The notes beneath the pieces were generated by a model, which was not told the origin of the DNA, made no database searches, and saw only the letters and a program-made list of their open reading frames with translations. A stretch of 64,000 nt of DNA from Epiperipatus broadwayi. Its lineage: Eukaryota > Onychophora > Udeonychophora > Euonychophora > Peripatidae. Position 1 is the first letter of the stretch; the number at the start of each line of letters is the position of its first letter. A program made the position numbers and the translations under genes. This document shows positions 27,901 through 42,900 of this stretch, one piece after another. The stretch is from contig JAQFVV010000158.1 of assembly GCA_028023455.1 (NCBI GenBank), positions 1,238,001 through 1,302,000 of the forward strand, in the 5' to 3' direction.

Positions 27901-30900
27901 TAAGCTTCTTTCAAAAATATGCAAAAAATTACAAAGAGTTCAAACAGCTAAAACAAATGATCTAAGGTCTTTATGTTTCTATATTTAATGAATATATGAA
28001 ATGATTGCAAAAAAATATCAATATCAAAAGACTGAGATCAAATGATGTCTTCTTAGATTTATATCATGATTCATTTAATGACTTTTCTTCATAATTCAGC
28101 AATTCTAAGCAGACATAACTAAAATTTTCAGTTATTTACAGTAGTTTCCTTACCTTTCCTGAGAATAATTTTTAGAATACTTGGAGACAGGCATCAATAA
28201 TATAGTGAATTATTGCAAAATGTCTTAATTGCCATGAAAATTGGAAAAATTCTAATAAAAAGTCGATAAGACATCTAACTGTGTTATTGGAGTGACTTGT
28301 TTTCCTAGCTAGGCAAAAAATCCCCTATTAAACTTGTAACAGAAACTATTAACTCTTATGTACATAAGTCAAAATAGCTACCAATAAGAGGAATTCACGA
28401 ATCACCATAAAAAGAGATAACAGACTAATGTAATTCCTGGAAAACAATGATCTCAACTTGTTGAGTACTCGAATGCAGGCACTCAGAATACCAACAAATA
28501 AATCAATAAATGAAATTTAGATACAGACTGGAATAATGATGAAATTTATTAATAGCGAGAAGTTATTGATATACTCCAATACAGTATATATAGTTCACTT
28601 ATGGTTCAATCCCATGATGCACATGCAGCTTGCTGTTTTCTGGATGATTTCCTTTGGCCTCAGTTTCCAAAATGCTTTGGCTTGACTCCTCAAACTAATG
28701 GAGTTGTTTGGCTTCAGTCAACTGCTGCTCACAATCATGTTGGCTGCACACTAGAGCACTGCATTGTTACTTAAGCTTCTTTCAGCTACTGTCTATTAAA
28801 ATCTTCCACTAACAGTTCACTTAGGAATCCACTGGAATGAGAACCATGCACTTTGCTGCACATGCTGGCCTCCGAAAAACCAGAGTTCATGCTTGATTGT
28901 TATCAGTCTTGTTTTCCTCAATGTGTTTTTAATTAGTTGGTTCAATTTCTATAGTATCAAAAAATATTTGCAATTAGCAAATATTTCTTGGCATTTAGTA
29001 AACACAGTTTTCTTATCCCAAATTACGCAAATATTTTCCATCATTAAATTTATGCAAATTTAATCATTAATTAAACCTTTTTACTTTCTATCTGATATAA
29101 TTATATAATGTTCGTTTTTCTTAAATTGCTTTATCCAAACACTCATTAATTTTATTCTTACCAGTTAGTGATCTAAAAAAAAAAATTTCTGTAATATATT
29201 TCCTTTACTTTGCTACACATGCTATTTATTCCTATAGTTTGACCTCCAGCAATCCAGGGTTCATCCTTCATTGATATCAGTCTTGTTTCCCTCATTGTGT
29301 TTTTAATTAGTCGGTTCAACTTCTATTATATCGAGAAATATTTGTAATTAGCAAATATTTCTTGGCATATTTTTATCACAAATTACTTAAATATTTTCCA
29401 TCATTAAATTCTATGTAAATTTAATCATTAATTAAACCTTTTTATTTTCTATCTGATATAATTATACAATGTTCGCTTTTCTTAAATTCCTTTAATCAAA
29501 TGTTCATTAATTTTACTCTTATCAGTTAGAGATCTAAAAAAAATATTCCTCTAATATATTTTCCTTACTTTTTCTGGAGTATAAGACTTATAATTTGAAT
29601 TGCAATGTACATATTTTTACAAACACATCTAATCACTCAAAAAAAGAATGAAAGTCTAAGGCAATTCCTGTACGATAATGACTTTTTTTTTTTAATAATT
29701 TATAAAATCCAATTCCAGTCTAGAATAGTCAAGGAACAACTGAATTTTTTTTTTTCCTATCATGTGCTAATTTACAAACTCATATCTATTTTAAACATCA
29801 ATTTTAAAAAACAAATCATTAATGAAGATAAACATATTTGTTAATTCTCTGACATTTTAATATGGTTCTTCGGTAATATTTCCCCTTGTCAAAATAAAAT
29901 ATTAACAGAATGTGTTAATAAAGGATAAAATATATGAGTAGGACTTTAAGCAAAACTTTAGTTTAAAATATCTTGCTCTGAGATAAATCAGTAATACAGA
30001 CATATTTTTGTAAACAATATACTAAAAATAATCTATCAGTTCACTTCAGTATTAGTATAAAAGTTTTACAAGTATAATTAAAATTTTTCTGAAGATCTAG
30101 AAGCAAAATATAAACTAGATTTTTAAATAACATGGATTACTTTAGCTAATCTTGTTTCCAAATATCTTAGCACATTTCAAGCAATTATAATTCCTATTAG
30201 TATGACCAATAATTTTTTTGTGAAGACTAGATTAATTTCCTTGTTTCAGAGAGCTTTTCATCAGATTCATTCAACATGATGTGATCACCCCTAATAAGTG
30301 ATGTGGAATACTTAACAAAAGTAATGATGGATTTGCAAATCAAATATACATTGATAAATCTTTCCCCATACATGTCAAGCAGAAGTTTTCCTGGACTGAA
30401 ATATAAATTTTATCAACTTCTTACTGAGTAATTTGATTATTGGCAATTGACCAATATAAAAAAAATATTACATTTTTTAAATAAACCAAATCACTTTAAA
30501 ATTTACACATTTCAATCAGTATATTGTTAAAAAGTTCAAATTATTCTGACAATCAAATTAACAAATTAAACTTCTTCATCCCTTTAAATAAAAAATCATA
30601 ATTCTGAAACATTAAAAATAAACACTTTAATTATTTTCCACACAAATAATTATTTTAACCAATACAAGATTTCTAATACCCTATCCTCACATTGTTATAA
30701 ACAGGTCTATAGTACAGCAATAGATTTCTGTTTGCAATTCAAAATATTTGCAAAAAAATACAAATTAAAAATTGTTTATAAATATACAAAAATATTATTC
30801 ATACATTGTATTTCTAATGTCTTGAAAAAAAAAAAAACTGTTATAAGAATAATAAAAAATTTTGTTTTATAAACTGATATTGTCCAGTCTTTTCTGATTT

Positions 30901-33900
30901 TAATAACTTAACTAATAATTAACAAACAACAGAATGCCAAATAAACATGGATGCAATAATAATCTATGAATATATAATTAGTTTTTTTCATAATCTTTTA
31001 CTACATAAAAAATGTTTCCTACTATTATCAGAAATAATATCTATTAACACAAGAATTTCATTTTATTGGGGTATAGTTAAAATGAAATGTGAATACTATA
31101 TTAGTATAGTTGTACATTAGTAAATTACTCAAATTTTATAACTCAGATCACTAATAAAAAATTATAAAGTATTAAGAAACAAATGCACTTACCAAGTCAA
31201 CAATTATTTGAAAGTGAACACTGACTGTACAGCTTTGAATATCCAAATGATTTTCACTATTGTGAATTAAGATACTTATCTTCTTGGATCGAATTTTATT
31301 AGCCCGATAGCCAAATACAAATAACATAGAATCAATGACATTGGATTTTCCACTACCATTAGGACCAACAATTGAAGTAAAACTCTGTAATAATAATTCA
31401 CAAATAAAACTATTAAATGTATAGTTCATTTTCATAACCATTATTAATTGTTAAAAATTAAAAATTTGGTGGAAATAAACACTATATAGTATCCAGATTC
31501 ATGAATTTTAATATTTTCATTTTGGCTACTAATTAAAGACTTCCTATTCCTAATAAAAATTGCCTAAATGATTTTCCTCTTATTATTGTTTCTTTCCTCA
31601 GAAGGAAAATGAATTAGGCAATTTTTATAAATAGGAATAAAGAAACTAATTAAAAGGCAAAATGCAAATACTAAGATTCATTGAACTTTGGTATATTACT
31701 TAGCATTTATTTCTGAAATATATACACACACATATATTAAAAATTTTCCATTTACATAATAAATATTGAATTTATTCTAGAACCATATCTGGATATATAC
31801 AGATATAAAAAAGTGTCTTAGAAGCATAAAAAAGTACAAGTAACTTTTTAAAAATAAATTTGCTGATAAAAAATTATTTAATTAATTAATTAATAAAAAC
31901 TGAAATATTGTTCAATACATCTAATGAAGGTTTTGCAGAAACTTAACAAGTCATCATATCATTGTCAAACAATTTCTCTTTGTAATATTTTAATAGTAAT
32001 AGCATGATTCTTACATCATACTTTATTTCTCAATAAGTTTCGATATATATCACAAACTTTTCCACATTTGGTAATTCAAGATATCTTCAATCTGATTATT
32101 TGGTCATGATTTAATTTATAAAATAGTAACTAAAATCAGGCACATCAACACAAAAAAAGTAAAACTTCATTTTTTATATTTGAAGAATCATGAAAAATAA
32201 ATATATTTCAAAGCATTTAAATTAGTTTGAGGTTTATTATCTCATCAAATTAAAACACATCTAATTTTATTAAAAATGGATCATACTCTACTTTTAAAGA
32301 TTTTATTTCTAATGAGGGCCAGCTTTTGTATAACAATGTACATTTACTACATGAAACTATGCATTCTCATATATAGTATGGGAATACATGATAAAAAAGT
32401 CAAACCTTATAAAGTTGGACTAGAAGTTTAGAGATCTTCCATCTGTTCTTTATAATATTGTGAACATTTAATTTTGATAATAATTAAAGTTAATTATGAT
32501 TTTAATATTATTAGAAGTTATCAAGTCAATGATAATTCCTGGCAATTTCTTCAGAATGATTTCTCATCTGATTATTCAAGTTCTTTAATTTTGTATATTC
32601 ATTACTGTATTGATGGATTCCATATATTAAGTTGCTTATTATTCTCTTTTTCTTTCACCATCAGCGTTTTGCATTATATATTTTTCTAATAAATTAATTC
32701 AACTCTCAATACAACCAAATTAAGACAATTTCAATCTGACCATTTGTGCTACAAGTGTAAATAAACTAACCAATCATCTGCTAGTTCATTTCCCATGAGT
32801 CAATGATATATTCAAAATTTTTGTCAAAATCACAATTCAAAGACATCAATACTTTTCCTATCCACCTTAGATGTTCAATTTTTATATCAATAGAAATTAA
32901 AATATTAAGTTAAAAAAAAATATTTGGCAATAAGAAATAGTTCAAATAATAATGTTGACATTTTAATAATTTTTTTTAGACTTCTGTAGTGAGTTTTTTC
33001 CTTCCTTGTAGGTCATAAAATCAAACTTTGTTTGAAAGTTTATTATTAACAAGAAAATTTAAAAAACACGAAGCAAACATATACTGATGAAATAACCTAA
33101 TCTGTTGCTTATATTACAAACTCCTCATAATAATATTTAAGGTTCCATAGAGGATTTTTAAAACTAATTTTTTTTTTTTTAATTTTAATACATTAATTAT
33201 AAATACACGTGCAAACAAATATTGCAAGCCATTCTAATGTCTATAAAAAGCAATCAGATAATACCAGTATCTATTTTATTAGATTGCTTACAAGGCATCT
33301 TAGCTCAAAAAAATATTGACTCACAGATACATCTATAACAATCAACATTGTTTATAAAAAAAACAAATCTTACATAATTTGATTAGATTTACAATTTATG
33401 TCAAATAAGTATCTATAAGAACAGAAATGAACTTCTGTTGAATGTTTCAGCTTAGTCAGTTATGTGTTTCTATAATTGTATTAATTTATTCTATTAAGAG
33501 CTACAATGTCCATAGTTCTAATTTTACTTATGCCTATTAAAACTATAATGTATATATATACTGAAGCTGAAAATATGTTCTGCAGATTTGCGCTTCATCT
33601 AGTGCCAATTATGTAAGCACTAGAACCGGTTTGAACCCGAAATATATATAAATTTAATAGGCAATAGTATATATAGAGAGAGAGATGTATGGATACACAA
33701 ACATTTAGTTCGTCTGCCCATTCAACTTGTACATGTGTATGTGCGTATGTAAATTAACATTTGAAAGTTATAAAATTTTGTAATTTTATTTCAATAACTT
33801 TCTAACCAATTTATATTATATATATTTTGTAAATTTTATATTTTGCAAGTAATAATTTGTATAAAAATAAAATTGTCATTTAAGAGACAAACAATAGTAT

Positions 33901-36900
33901 TTTGGAAATTTATTGATAGTAATTTGTGTAAAAGTAAAATTGTCATTTAAGAGACAAACAATAGTATCTTGGAAATTTATTACTAATGATTTGTCTAAAA
34001 GTAAACTGATATTTAAGGGTGAAACAATGCAATCAGTCGATCTTAAAATTTTGCGGGCCATTGTGTCACTCTAAAAGATGCAAGGAAGGTCATAGGGTGC
34101 CGGAGGTTTTTTAACCATTGTTCTGGTCTTTTTCATTCCCATATATGTAAATGGAGGTCAACTTTGAATCTTAACCAAGTGTCTGAGTTTGAGGCAGTGG
34201 TCAGTATTCTTTAAATATTTGCTTATGTATAAATAACTAAATTTTATATTTTTCTTGGGTTTTTTTTTTTTTTGCTCTGTTCTGATATCATATTTTTTAC
34301 GCAAGTTTGTGTTGTGTAGCAAATCACGGTGGGGTAAAGAAGATCGTCCGCTTTCCCATACTTCTAGGAAGCTTATCTAGCTCACTATGCCATGGTCTAG
34401 AACACCTAGATCACATATATGTCGACTATTCAGTGACATGGGTGCCTGAAAGTGACTCTTGAATTTCTACCAATGCCCGTTTTGAATCCAAGCCAGCCTA
34501 TGATCATGATCCACCGATTACCTACATCGTTGTGTCCTCAAACCCAAGCTAACATCTACATTGCCGTCAGCTATGAACTGTTAATTAATAAATTATTCTA
34601 ATCTTAAATTATATTGTGCGCCTTTCTTTCTTTTTACTTAATTTTTCAAGCTGTTATATAAATGTTGATAATGTCTGTGAAACTTATTCTCATGCTATAC
34701 AAATTCTTATGTTTTGGTGCGGCAATTTAGAATTAATTTGACTTTTCTTATTTTATTATTCTAATTCATTTTGATATGCCAAGAAGGTATACAATTTAGC
34801 GAGTACACCCACTGCCAATAGTTTTCTCCTATTAAATTAAGGAGATGTAAATTTCCTTTAAAGTTCATTGTTATAAACTCGCTCGGTTTTATACCAATTA
34901 TTTTTTAATAATTTTATTCTTTAAATGACAGGAAGGTATTGATATTAACGTTTAATTGTTAACCCTAACTGCAAAATTAACCCTCATCTAATCATTAAAA
35001 TTGTTTTATCATTTTAACTAATTAAATCTCATCGGAAGTGAATTTAATATGTAATCTATGATTTTATTTTGTAAATAATATCAATTATCTGTGCAATGAT
35101 TGCTTGTAGAAATGTGAGGAGATATTTCCGAGATGTGAGAGAGAGCAATTTATTCCCTTTTAGTTTCAAACTCTGACCCTTATGTGCATTTTATTAATCA
35201 TTAGTTAATTGCCCAGGATGGTTCGTGTTTAAGCATTCCATTACACAGGAGAGCATCGTATAATAATCAAGTGTTTATTAATTTATCATGGTCGTTAGTG
35301 ACACAAACTATTTATCTGTTTCAGGTGTTATAGGTATATCATTGCAATCTTTATTTATGATTTTCTTGCTTTGTCATGTATTTTGGGATCTTCGGAATGA
35401 CCAATCACACTTTTTGTTATTCCTCACAAGGTAGATGCATTTCCTTCTCAGGATCTTCTCCAGGCACCTCCCATGAATAAGTGTATGGGAAGCGTACGGA
35501 TGAACTGTCCCAACACACAACTTGTGCCACTGTTCTTCAGAGATATGACCTTGGCCATCGTGCAGGCATACTCATTTCGTACAGATACAATAAAGCCACT
35601 CAAGAGCGCCTTAAGGGACCGCCTCTCGATATGCGATTGTCAGCAATAACGTGATACAGTCTTTATTGTTATTATTGAGTTGTCTATCCACCTGCAATGC
35701 TCTCTTTCAGTTGTAATTGCATGTTATTCGCCACCCCTTCGATTTAATTTTCTAAGTCAGGTTATGAATTACAGCTTCTTTTAAGCTGAGTTATTTTACT
35801 TCCACACATATGAGTGATCTCCCAAATATTGCATACTTTTCAAGTTACGCATCATGAACTTCTATTTGTATATATGTAATGACTACTAAAACTCACTAGT
35901 GTGAATCTATAATCTATTAAATGAGGGTTAAGCTACAAGGTATTATTGATTACCTAATTAATTTCTTTGGTCCTTGGCATATTAACCACACCACTATACA
36001 TGAGCAACCGCACAAACTACTCTTGTTTTTATATATGTAGTAATTGCATTAACTAACTTTATGCAATAACACCAAGATTTTATGTATTTATGTAAATTCA
36101 ATGATTTATTGCCTTCATCCATAAAGTACGTGATTGCAAATTAAACCATAATCAAATTTGTAACTATCATTGTACAGACATTCTACACAGCTATTTTGTT
36201 TATTACTGTATTTAATTATTTAATAACATTTATATATATCATTTCTCTGTATTCTCGCATTTGTCATTCATTGCCCGAATCTCTTGTATGACTGTTTGAT
36301 TAAATTAACTTATTTCAAATTGAATGAAAGATTTTATTAGTATTATTAATTAATTAACATTGCCTTGAACAACATTATGGTTCTAATTATTAATATATTA
36401 AGCAATAGTCTGCACCACCCTTTAAGTATTATATTTTGTAATAATCATTTAACTTAATTATTTGAATATTATTGATTTCCAAGTCTCTTTGCTCACCCTG
36501 TTCTCATTGCCGAGTCTGGAAAAAATGAAAGCTTGTTAGTATCCTCAAAAGTGTTGTCCATATAATCAGAGACCCTGAAGCCTGGCAAAGAGGTTAGCTT
36601 TTAGTATTGTTCCAGACCTGTGTATCTTGCACATGCTAGATTGCTATAGTTTGCATGAATTCTAAGGTCTTGTTGAAGGAACACACGATTTTGACTGGTA
36701 CAATATATATATTTCATACGATGGTATTAAATAAAAACCATTATGTTGTCTTCATAAAATACTTTCTAATATTGAATATAAAAATATAATCAATATTATT
36801 GACAACTTTATTTTAAATAATAGATTTATATACATCAAATCGATTTTTGTTCAAAATGAACCTTTTCAAGATGTTATAATAATTCAAAAAATCACATGAT

Positions 36901-39900
36901 TTATTTAGCATACATCTATTGTTCAAATTTAACTTTAAAAATGTCTTTAAATTTTCCAACTTTTATTTAATGATAACTTCAAAGAATGCTATATTACTAT
37001 TCATATTTAATTTAACAGATTTAAAACCATTTAGTACTTCTTCAGAATTTTCTTATATAATACTGTCTACAAGTTTTTTATAAATTAGATTACATATTTC
37101 TTTTAATACATATCCATTAAAATCCAATATTAATCGTACAGGCATATTTTCTTTATGGGTTTTTATATTTCCAAATACCCTAGGATGTCCACTTCTAGTC
37201 ATATTTCAATTGAAGCTTATTCTTCATGAAATCATTATGCTCTTCTAACCATTTATTTATAAAATAAAACATATCCGATGATATTTTTTTATAGTCTCCT
37301 TATTTCTTTTATAAATTATTATTAAGTTATTTATTATCCGATATTTTTCTTTAATAAACCATTCCAAGATTGTTTTTTGTATTAATTATAATTATAATTT
37401 TCTTACTACAAATTTTTTATCCTGCAATATTGATTATATTTTTATATTCAATAATAAAAAATATAGATATATTAATATTTTTATTTAACTAATAATTTTT
37501 AATTTGATATTTTATAAAATTATTAAAAAATTAAATGGATTGATTCAATGTATTAGATCTTGATGTCAGATCAGGAATAGCAAAAAAAAATTAAGACTGT
37601 ATAAGACTATGTTATTTGTTTATTGAAGAATAAAATATTATACTATTAGTAACAAATCACTAGTGACAGCTTGTTAGAGGATTTTATCTTGTGTAGACTA
37701 CATGAATTCATATGAATATAAAAAAAATATTTTTCTAACAAAATAAGATAGTCAAGCATATCGATCCACTAAGCTTAAAGCAAGTTAATCATCTTGATGA
37801 AATATGAACTTTTACTCAAGAGTGCTCTAGAATAGGCATAATATCTGCTGGTTATTTAATTGTTCTTATATACTGTTTGTTCAGTTTGGGCAATATGACA
37901 ACTTATGGTTTAAAGTCATATACTCAATTATATTTTAGATAACATTAGTCTATACACTTTAATTCAGAAGATGAAGATGGAGTTCCCTCAATTTATGTTT
38001 CATATTATAAAAAGAAAGTTTTTGAAGAAGAATTGTGCAACCTTTTATAGGATACACAAAAATATTTAATATATATTTGTGAATGTGGATTTGTCACTAA
38101 ACATCACATGATCATCATTTCTTATGCTTGCTCAAGCTGTTAAAACAGGCAAAATTCTCCATACAGTAGTGCCACTCAGTCCACAAGCTAGAAATTAGTC
38201 TGGGAATATTGATGAGTAGACACTAGATAGGGATTTTATGCACAAGCCTTCTGGCAATCATTGATTATTCTGGCTTGCACTGAGTGGCACTACTGTATGG
38301 AGAGTTTTGCTTGTTTTAATGTGGATTCGCACTTCATAAAAGTTTATTGTATGTTAATGATGATAACTTTTACTTACAAACATTAATGCAATGAAATAAT
38401 TTTGAAAACATAATTTGGATATATTTGCAAACCCTAAAATTATATGTGGATTATTGTATACATTTCATTTTTTATCCTTTGAAAAACAAAGTTCAAGTAC
38501 TACTTACCTTATGAAAAGGTCCAAGAACTTGTTTTCCTGCATATGATTTAAAATTTTCATTAACAATATGGCTAATCATCAAACGAGGTCCATTAGGATC
38601 ATAAGTAGCTACACGGGGAAGAGCAGGTGGAACAATAACTTCACCATATTCTAATAAATATAAATAACTTTTAGTCTCCGAATATTGTTAATGATTTTCA
38701 AATATATGATTCCAGTTAACAACAAATTAACCAATTTATATATACATAAGAAAGTGAATATAAATTTTAAAAAAATGAAAATAGATAAATCAACTAATCA
38801 ATAATTCCACAAAAATAATCAATTCCTGAAAAATAAATACAGGTGAACACCATTTAATAGAAATCCCTTGTCCAGAACTTTTTTGGATTTAAAAAAAAAA
38901 AAAATCTTTTATTCTTTTATATAGTCTATTGAAATAGAAAAAATCAGTAGTTTACTACAATTAGATTTATTAATGTATAGATTATTAAATAATTTAATAT
39001 ATCAAGCACACAGTTCTTCTTTTCAAAATAGTTCATAAATATCCAATATAGAAATAAAACAAACTAACTCCTTTTTAAAACTTGTTTTTTATATGACTAT
39101 AATCATGAAAAAAAAAAAACCTCAATGTTTCAACTATTTTATATAGTCTTTTCCAAGGCACACTAAAATAAAATAACATATATTGTAACGGAATATATAT
39201 ATGCGTTACATTTAAATTCTAATACTTAATGTTTTGTAAATATCTAATACTGAATTAAAAACACAAACATTCAAAATGCACCAATAACGAATTATTAATT
39301 TATTAATATGTTTAATTTAAATATTGAAATAAAATAAGCTTTAAAAAAATTATAGAATCGAAACAAAGATTCTAATCTTTAAATAAAATATAATAAAAAA
39401 ACTTTTAATTTTAAAAATAACGAAGAGTTTCTAATCTTAAAAATAAAAATTACAAACAGATCCTTAGGGCAAAATGACCATTGAAAAGATGATTACGAAA
39501 GAGATAAAAGAGTCGAGGAATAGAAACAAAAGACTTGCTTTTCCCGCCCAAAGATAGAGGCACAGACCTCAGTGGAAAACCCAAAATCTACTTAGCCACA
39601 AACCCAATGTCTACTTGGCGACAAACTCAATGAACCAATGAAATATAGATATGAAATATGTTTGATGGATCCATGCATTCCAGAGATAAGGTGCTGGAGG
39701 ACTATAAAAAGAAAAATCCAAAAGAAATAATTAGTGAGAGAATCAGAAATTTAAAACTTTACATTCAATTGTCTTTGCTGAAAGTAGAAAAATTTTAAAA
39801 AGCTATTGCCGCAGTCACTAAGAATGTAATCCAGCGTCATCGGGTTTCCTTCGGTTCAGCCGGCCGAAAGCAGCTTTCATCTCCACGGATTCCAGGATCG

Positions 39901-42900
39901 AACCATAGATCCTGTCTTCAGAAATCATCGGAAATCTTCATAAATTGTCATAAGTCTTCATAGATCTTCGTCGCAAAGGAACGAGCTCGGACAAAGGAAA
40001 GTATAATTTATAAATGATAAAAATGAAATCTAAACTCTCTTAAATTTAAAATCTTCGAACTTTATTTGTTTCTAAAAATGAACTATAAACTTTCTTTCCT
40101 GAACAAACCTGAACTTTATTTTTTATAAACTTTGCAATTTTAAACTCTAATAGCTAAGGTTTAAAATGTAATCTTTTAAAATATGTATTGTATTTTTTCA
40201 TATTTTTATTCATGCTTAATAAGATCTGTTTGTAATAGGGTAGGGGTTTGTGATTGCAAACTTAAATTTAAAAATGGAAACATATATCGTTATTTGTGCA
40301 TCATTAAATTTAAAAGAAAAAAAATAGGTCAAGTAGTATTTGTAGTAAAATAAGTTAAATATAATGTCATCTTAAAATGATTTTAAACCTTAAACTAAAG
40401 ATTTTTTTTTTTAAATTAAATTAATAAAATGACTTAAATGTTAGTTGAGTGTAGATGGCTGCTAGACTCGTTTAAATATGTTAGTTTTAAAGGGGGGTTT
40501 GATTTCGGACTATATGTTTCGTAGTTGTGTCAATGCTGGTGGAGAGATATATGGACGTTTACATCAATGTAATGTGAAGTGTGTTAGGACATAGGGTGAC
40601 GAGTCCAACTGAATGCATGACCCCAAAGAGGTAGTCATACCGTTGAAATGGATGCAGATGTATTTCCTGGGCCATTGACCCATTCCAGCTCTATGGATTG
40701 GGAGAATAAGCACGGCAAGATAGACCGCTCTCCCATCCATACGAAGCATTATTCTTTTATTATATTACATGCATGATTCCTTCGCCAGAGACATAAATTC
40801 ATGTACTGACGAAGGTCATGTTTCTTCAAATAATATCATGCTGTTCAGATACACATTCCTGTCGGCGTGATTCTATGCTAACATGTTCACATTGCATTGG
40901 TTGCTGATATCTGGAAGCGAGTGTTAGTGTGGCTGCGGACTTTTAGCCTGGAATCAAATGTTTGAAAGTCTATTAAGTGCGTAGTCTGGGTAGCTCATCT
41001 ATGCTCAACATTTCTAAGATTAAAAATAAAAGTTAGAACCAATAAAAATAATAGTAAATAATAATGAAACAAAACATAATTTTTGTTTTATATATATAAT
41101 TATTTTTTCAAGTTTGTGTGTCGTCACTTATATATATATATATACGTGAATAAAATCTTTTTGTTATTAATATTGACAGTGATTGCTTTTATTATTCTTT
41201 ATTAAAAGAAATATATTTAATAAATGTTTTAAACCTCTGCTACTCCATGAACTAGTGGCAAGGGCTGACAGCCGTGGTAAAATATCTATGTAAAAATTGG
41301 ATCTTTAACAACGCGTATCTGTCTACTCTATAAATTTCCTAGGTTCGAGAAATCTAGTGGTGCCCTGTACGGCAGATACGGTAAGACTGTAAAATTTCAC
41401 TTCTTGCCCGACCGTTATAATATATATAACAAATAACATATATTCCAAAAAAAAATAAATAAAAAAAATAAAAAATTACAAAATGTATTCATAACCACAA
41501 ATTTACCTTATCTCACTCCCCTTTCCTATTACCAACAATCACAACTTAAACACAAACAATTTCCTTTTTTATATATATAAAATCTATATATATCCTTTAA
41601 AACATTTAATTAAAAACCTATTATTTTCTTTTCTGTTTTTCTATTAACATCCTATTTAATTCTGGTTTTATTTCATTAATGTATACACTTTCTTTTATCA
41701 TCCTTTCATTATATGACTTAATACATTCCAAAGACTTTATATCAAAATCCTCATGCTTAAATTTATTCATGTGAATGTAAACAGCAGAATTTTTATCATC
41801 TAAATGCTGTTTTAATCTAGTTTTTAATTTATTCTTACTAGTCCCAACATATATCATTTCTACATTCTTTCTACAACAATTCAAACATTTTATCAAATAA
41901 ACTGAATTCATAATGTCTAACCTATTATAGTCCCCATTATTATTAATTAAAAGATTTAAACTTACTTTCTTTTTATAAACTGGACAAATTGAAACATTAT
42001 ATTTCCTATTAATCATTTTAACTAATTTCTTAACTTTAAAAAATAAATCTTTAGATATATTAAAACCAACATAAATAATTTTTTCTCTATTCCTACTCCT
42101 ATCTAATCCCATTCTATTTCTTATTTTATTTATATTTTTATTAGAAAACAAATGTTCAACTACACCCCTAAGATAATCATTCATAAAACATTCCCTAATA
42201 ATATCAATCTCACTCCCAAACAAATTACTATTTGAACATAACTTAATTGCCCTAATAATTTTATTATTAACAATATTAATTTTACTATGATTATCAATAT
42301 CTGAAAACCAGATATTTGATAATCCAAAAAATGTTTTTTTTTCTAAACACAGATATTTCTATACCAACACTACCATTTCTATCAATTTTTAAAAAAATTC
42401 TAACATCCATATATTCAATAACATTAGTATATTCTTTTTCCAAAGTAAACTTTATTTTTTCAACTCTACCATTAATATAACTCAAAAAAATTTAAAAAGG
42501 AGTTAGTTTGTTTTATTTCTATATTGTATAGATTATTGATGATTTTTTTTTCTTTAATTGCTTGCAAATGTTTATATAAACTAAAGATCAGCTATGAAGT
42601 TTAATTTAATAATAGTTTTAGAATAACAGATATTTATTCTCCATCTAATAGTAAAATGAAAAAAATATAAAAATGATTTTTTTATCATTATAAACTACAA
42701 ATAAAACTAAGCCTTAGTAAATATAAAAACTATAAAAAAAAAAAAAGCAATTAAACAATTCATAATTTCAAAACATCAAAAAGACATACATGTATGTGCA
42801 TTTTACAAAATTTTTTATAAGAAAATATGTGAATTATCATACTTATTAATTTACTAATCTAATGTCAAATTATGTGTTGCAAGCATTCACCTAACTTTTA

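Larger units (their letters stand above)
38974..42537 (-). mobile_element. Penelope-like element, 5'-truncated, with inverted tail and nested insert
   Basis: A minus-strand PLE. Coding remnants lie at 41621-42490 and the 3' region at 39044-39183, split by the nested TG...TA element 39184-41419. A 36-bp segment near the 3' end (39044-39079, CAATATAGAAATAAAACAAA...) recurs perfectly inverted at the extreme 5' side (42491-42526). The direct repeat TGTATAGATTATT flanks the whole unit (38974-38986 and 42525-42537), as a target duplication should. The 3' region reads, on the minus strand, ACTATATAAAATAGT followed by TGAAACATTGAGG, a hairpin plus GAAAC like the remnants at 8440 and 17362. Penelope copies are known for short inverted terminal extensions and 5' truncation. 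Confidence 0.75.

Noticed and set aside
39171-41444. 14-bp AAATAACATATATT repeats as the target duplication of the 39184-41419 element
   Set aside because: The TG...TA ends with ATAT on both sides explain the boundary better. The 14-bp repeat is compatible with a small tandem repeat in the PLE 3' region that was already present.
41621-42223. GIY-YIG ORF as a free-standing homing endonuclease
   Set aside because: It continues, after one frameshift, into RT C-terminal sequence, the domain order of a Penelope-like element.
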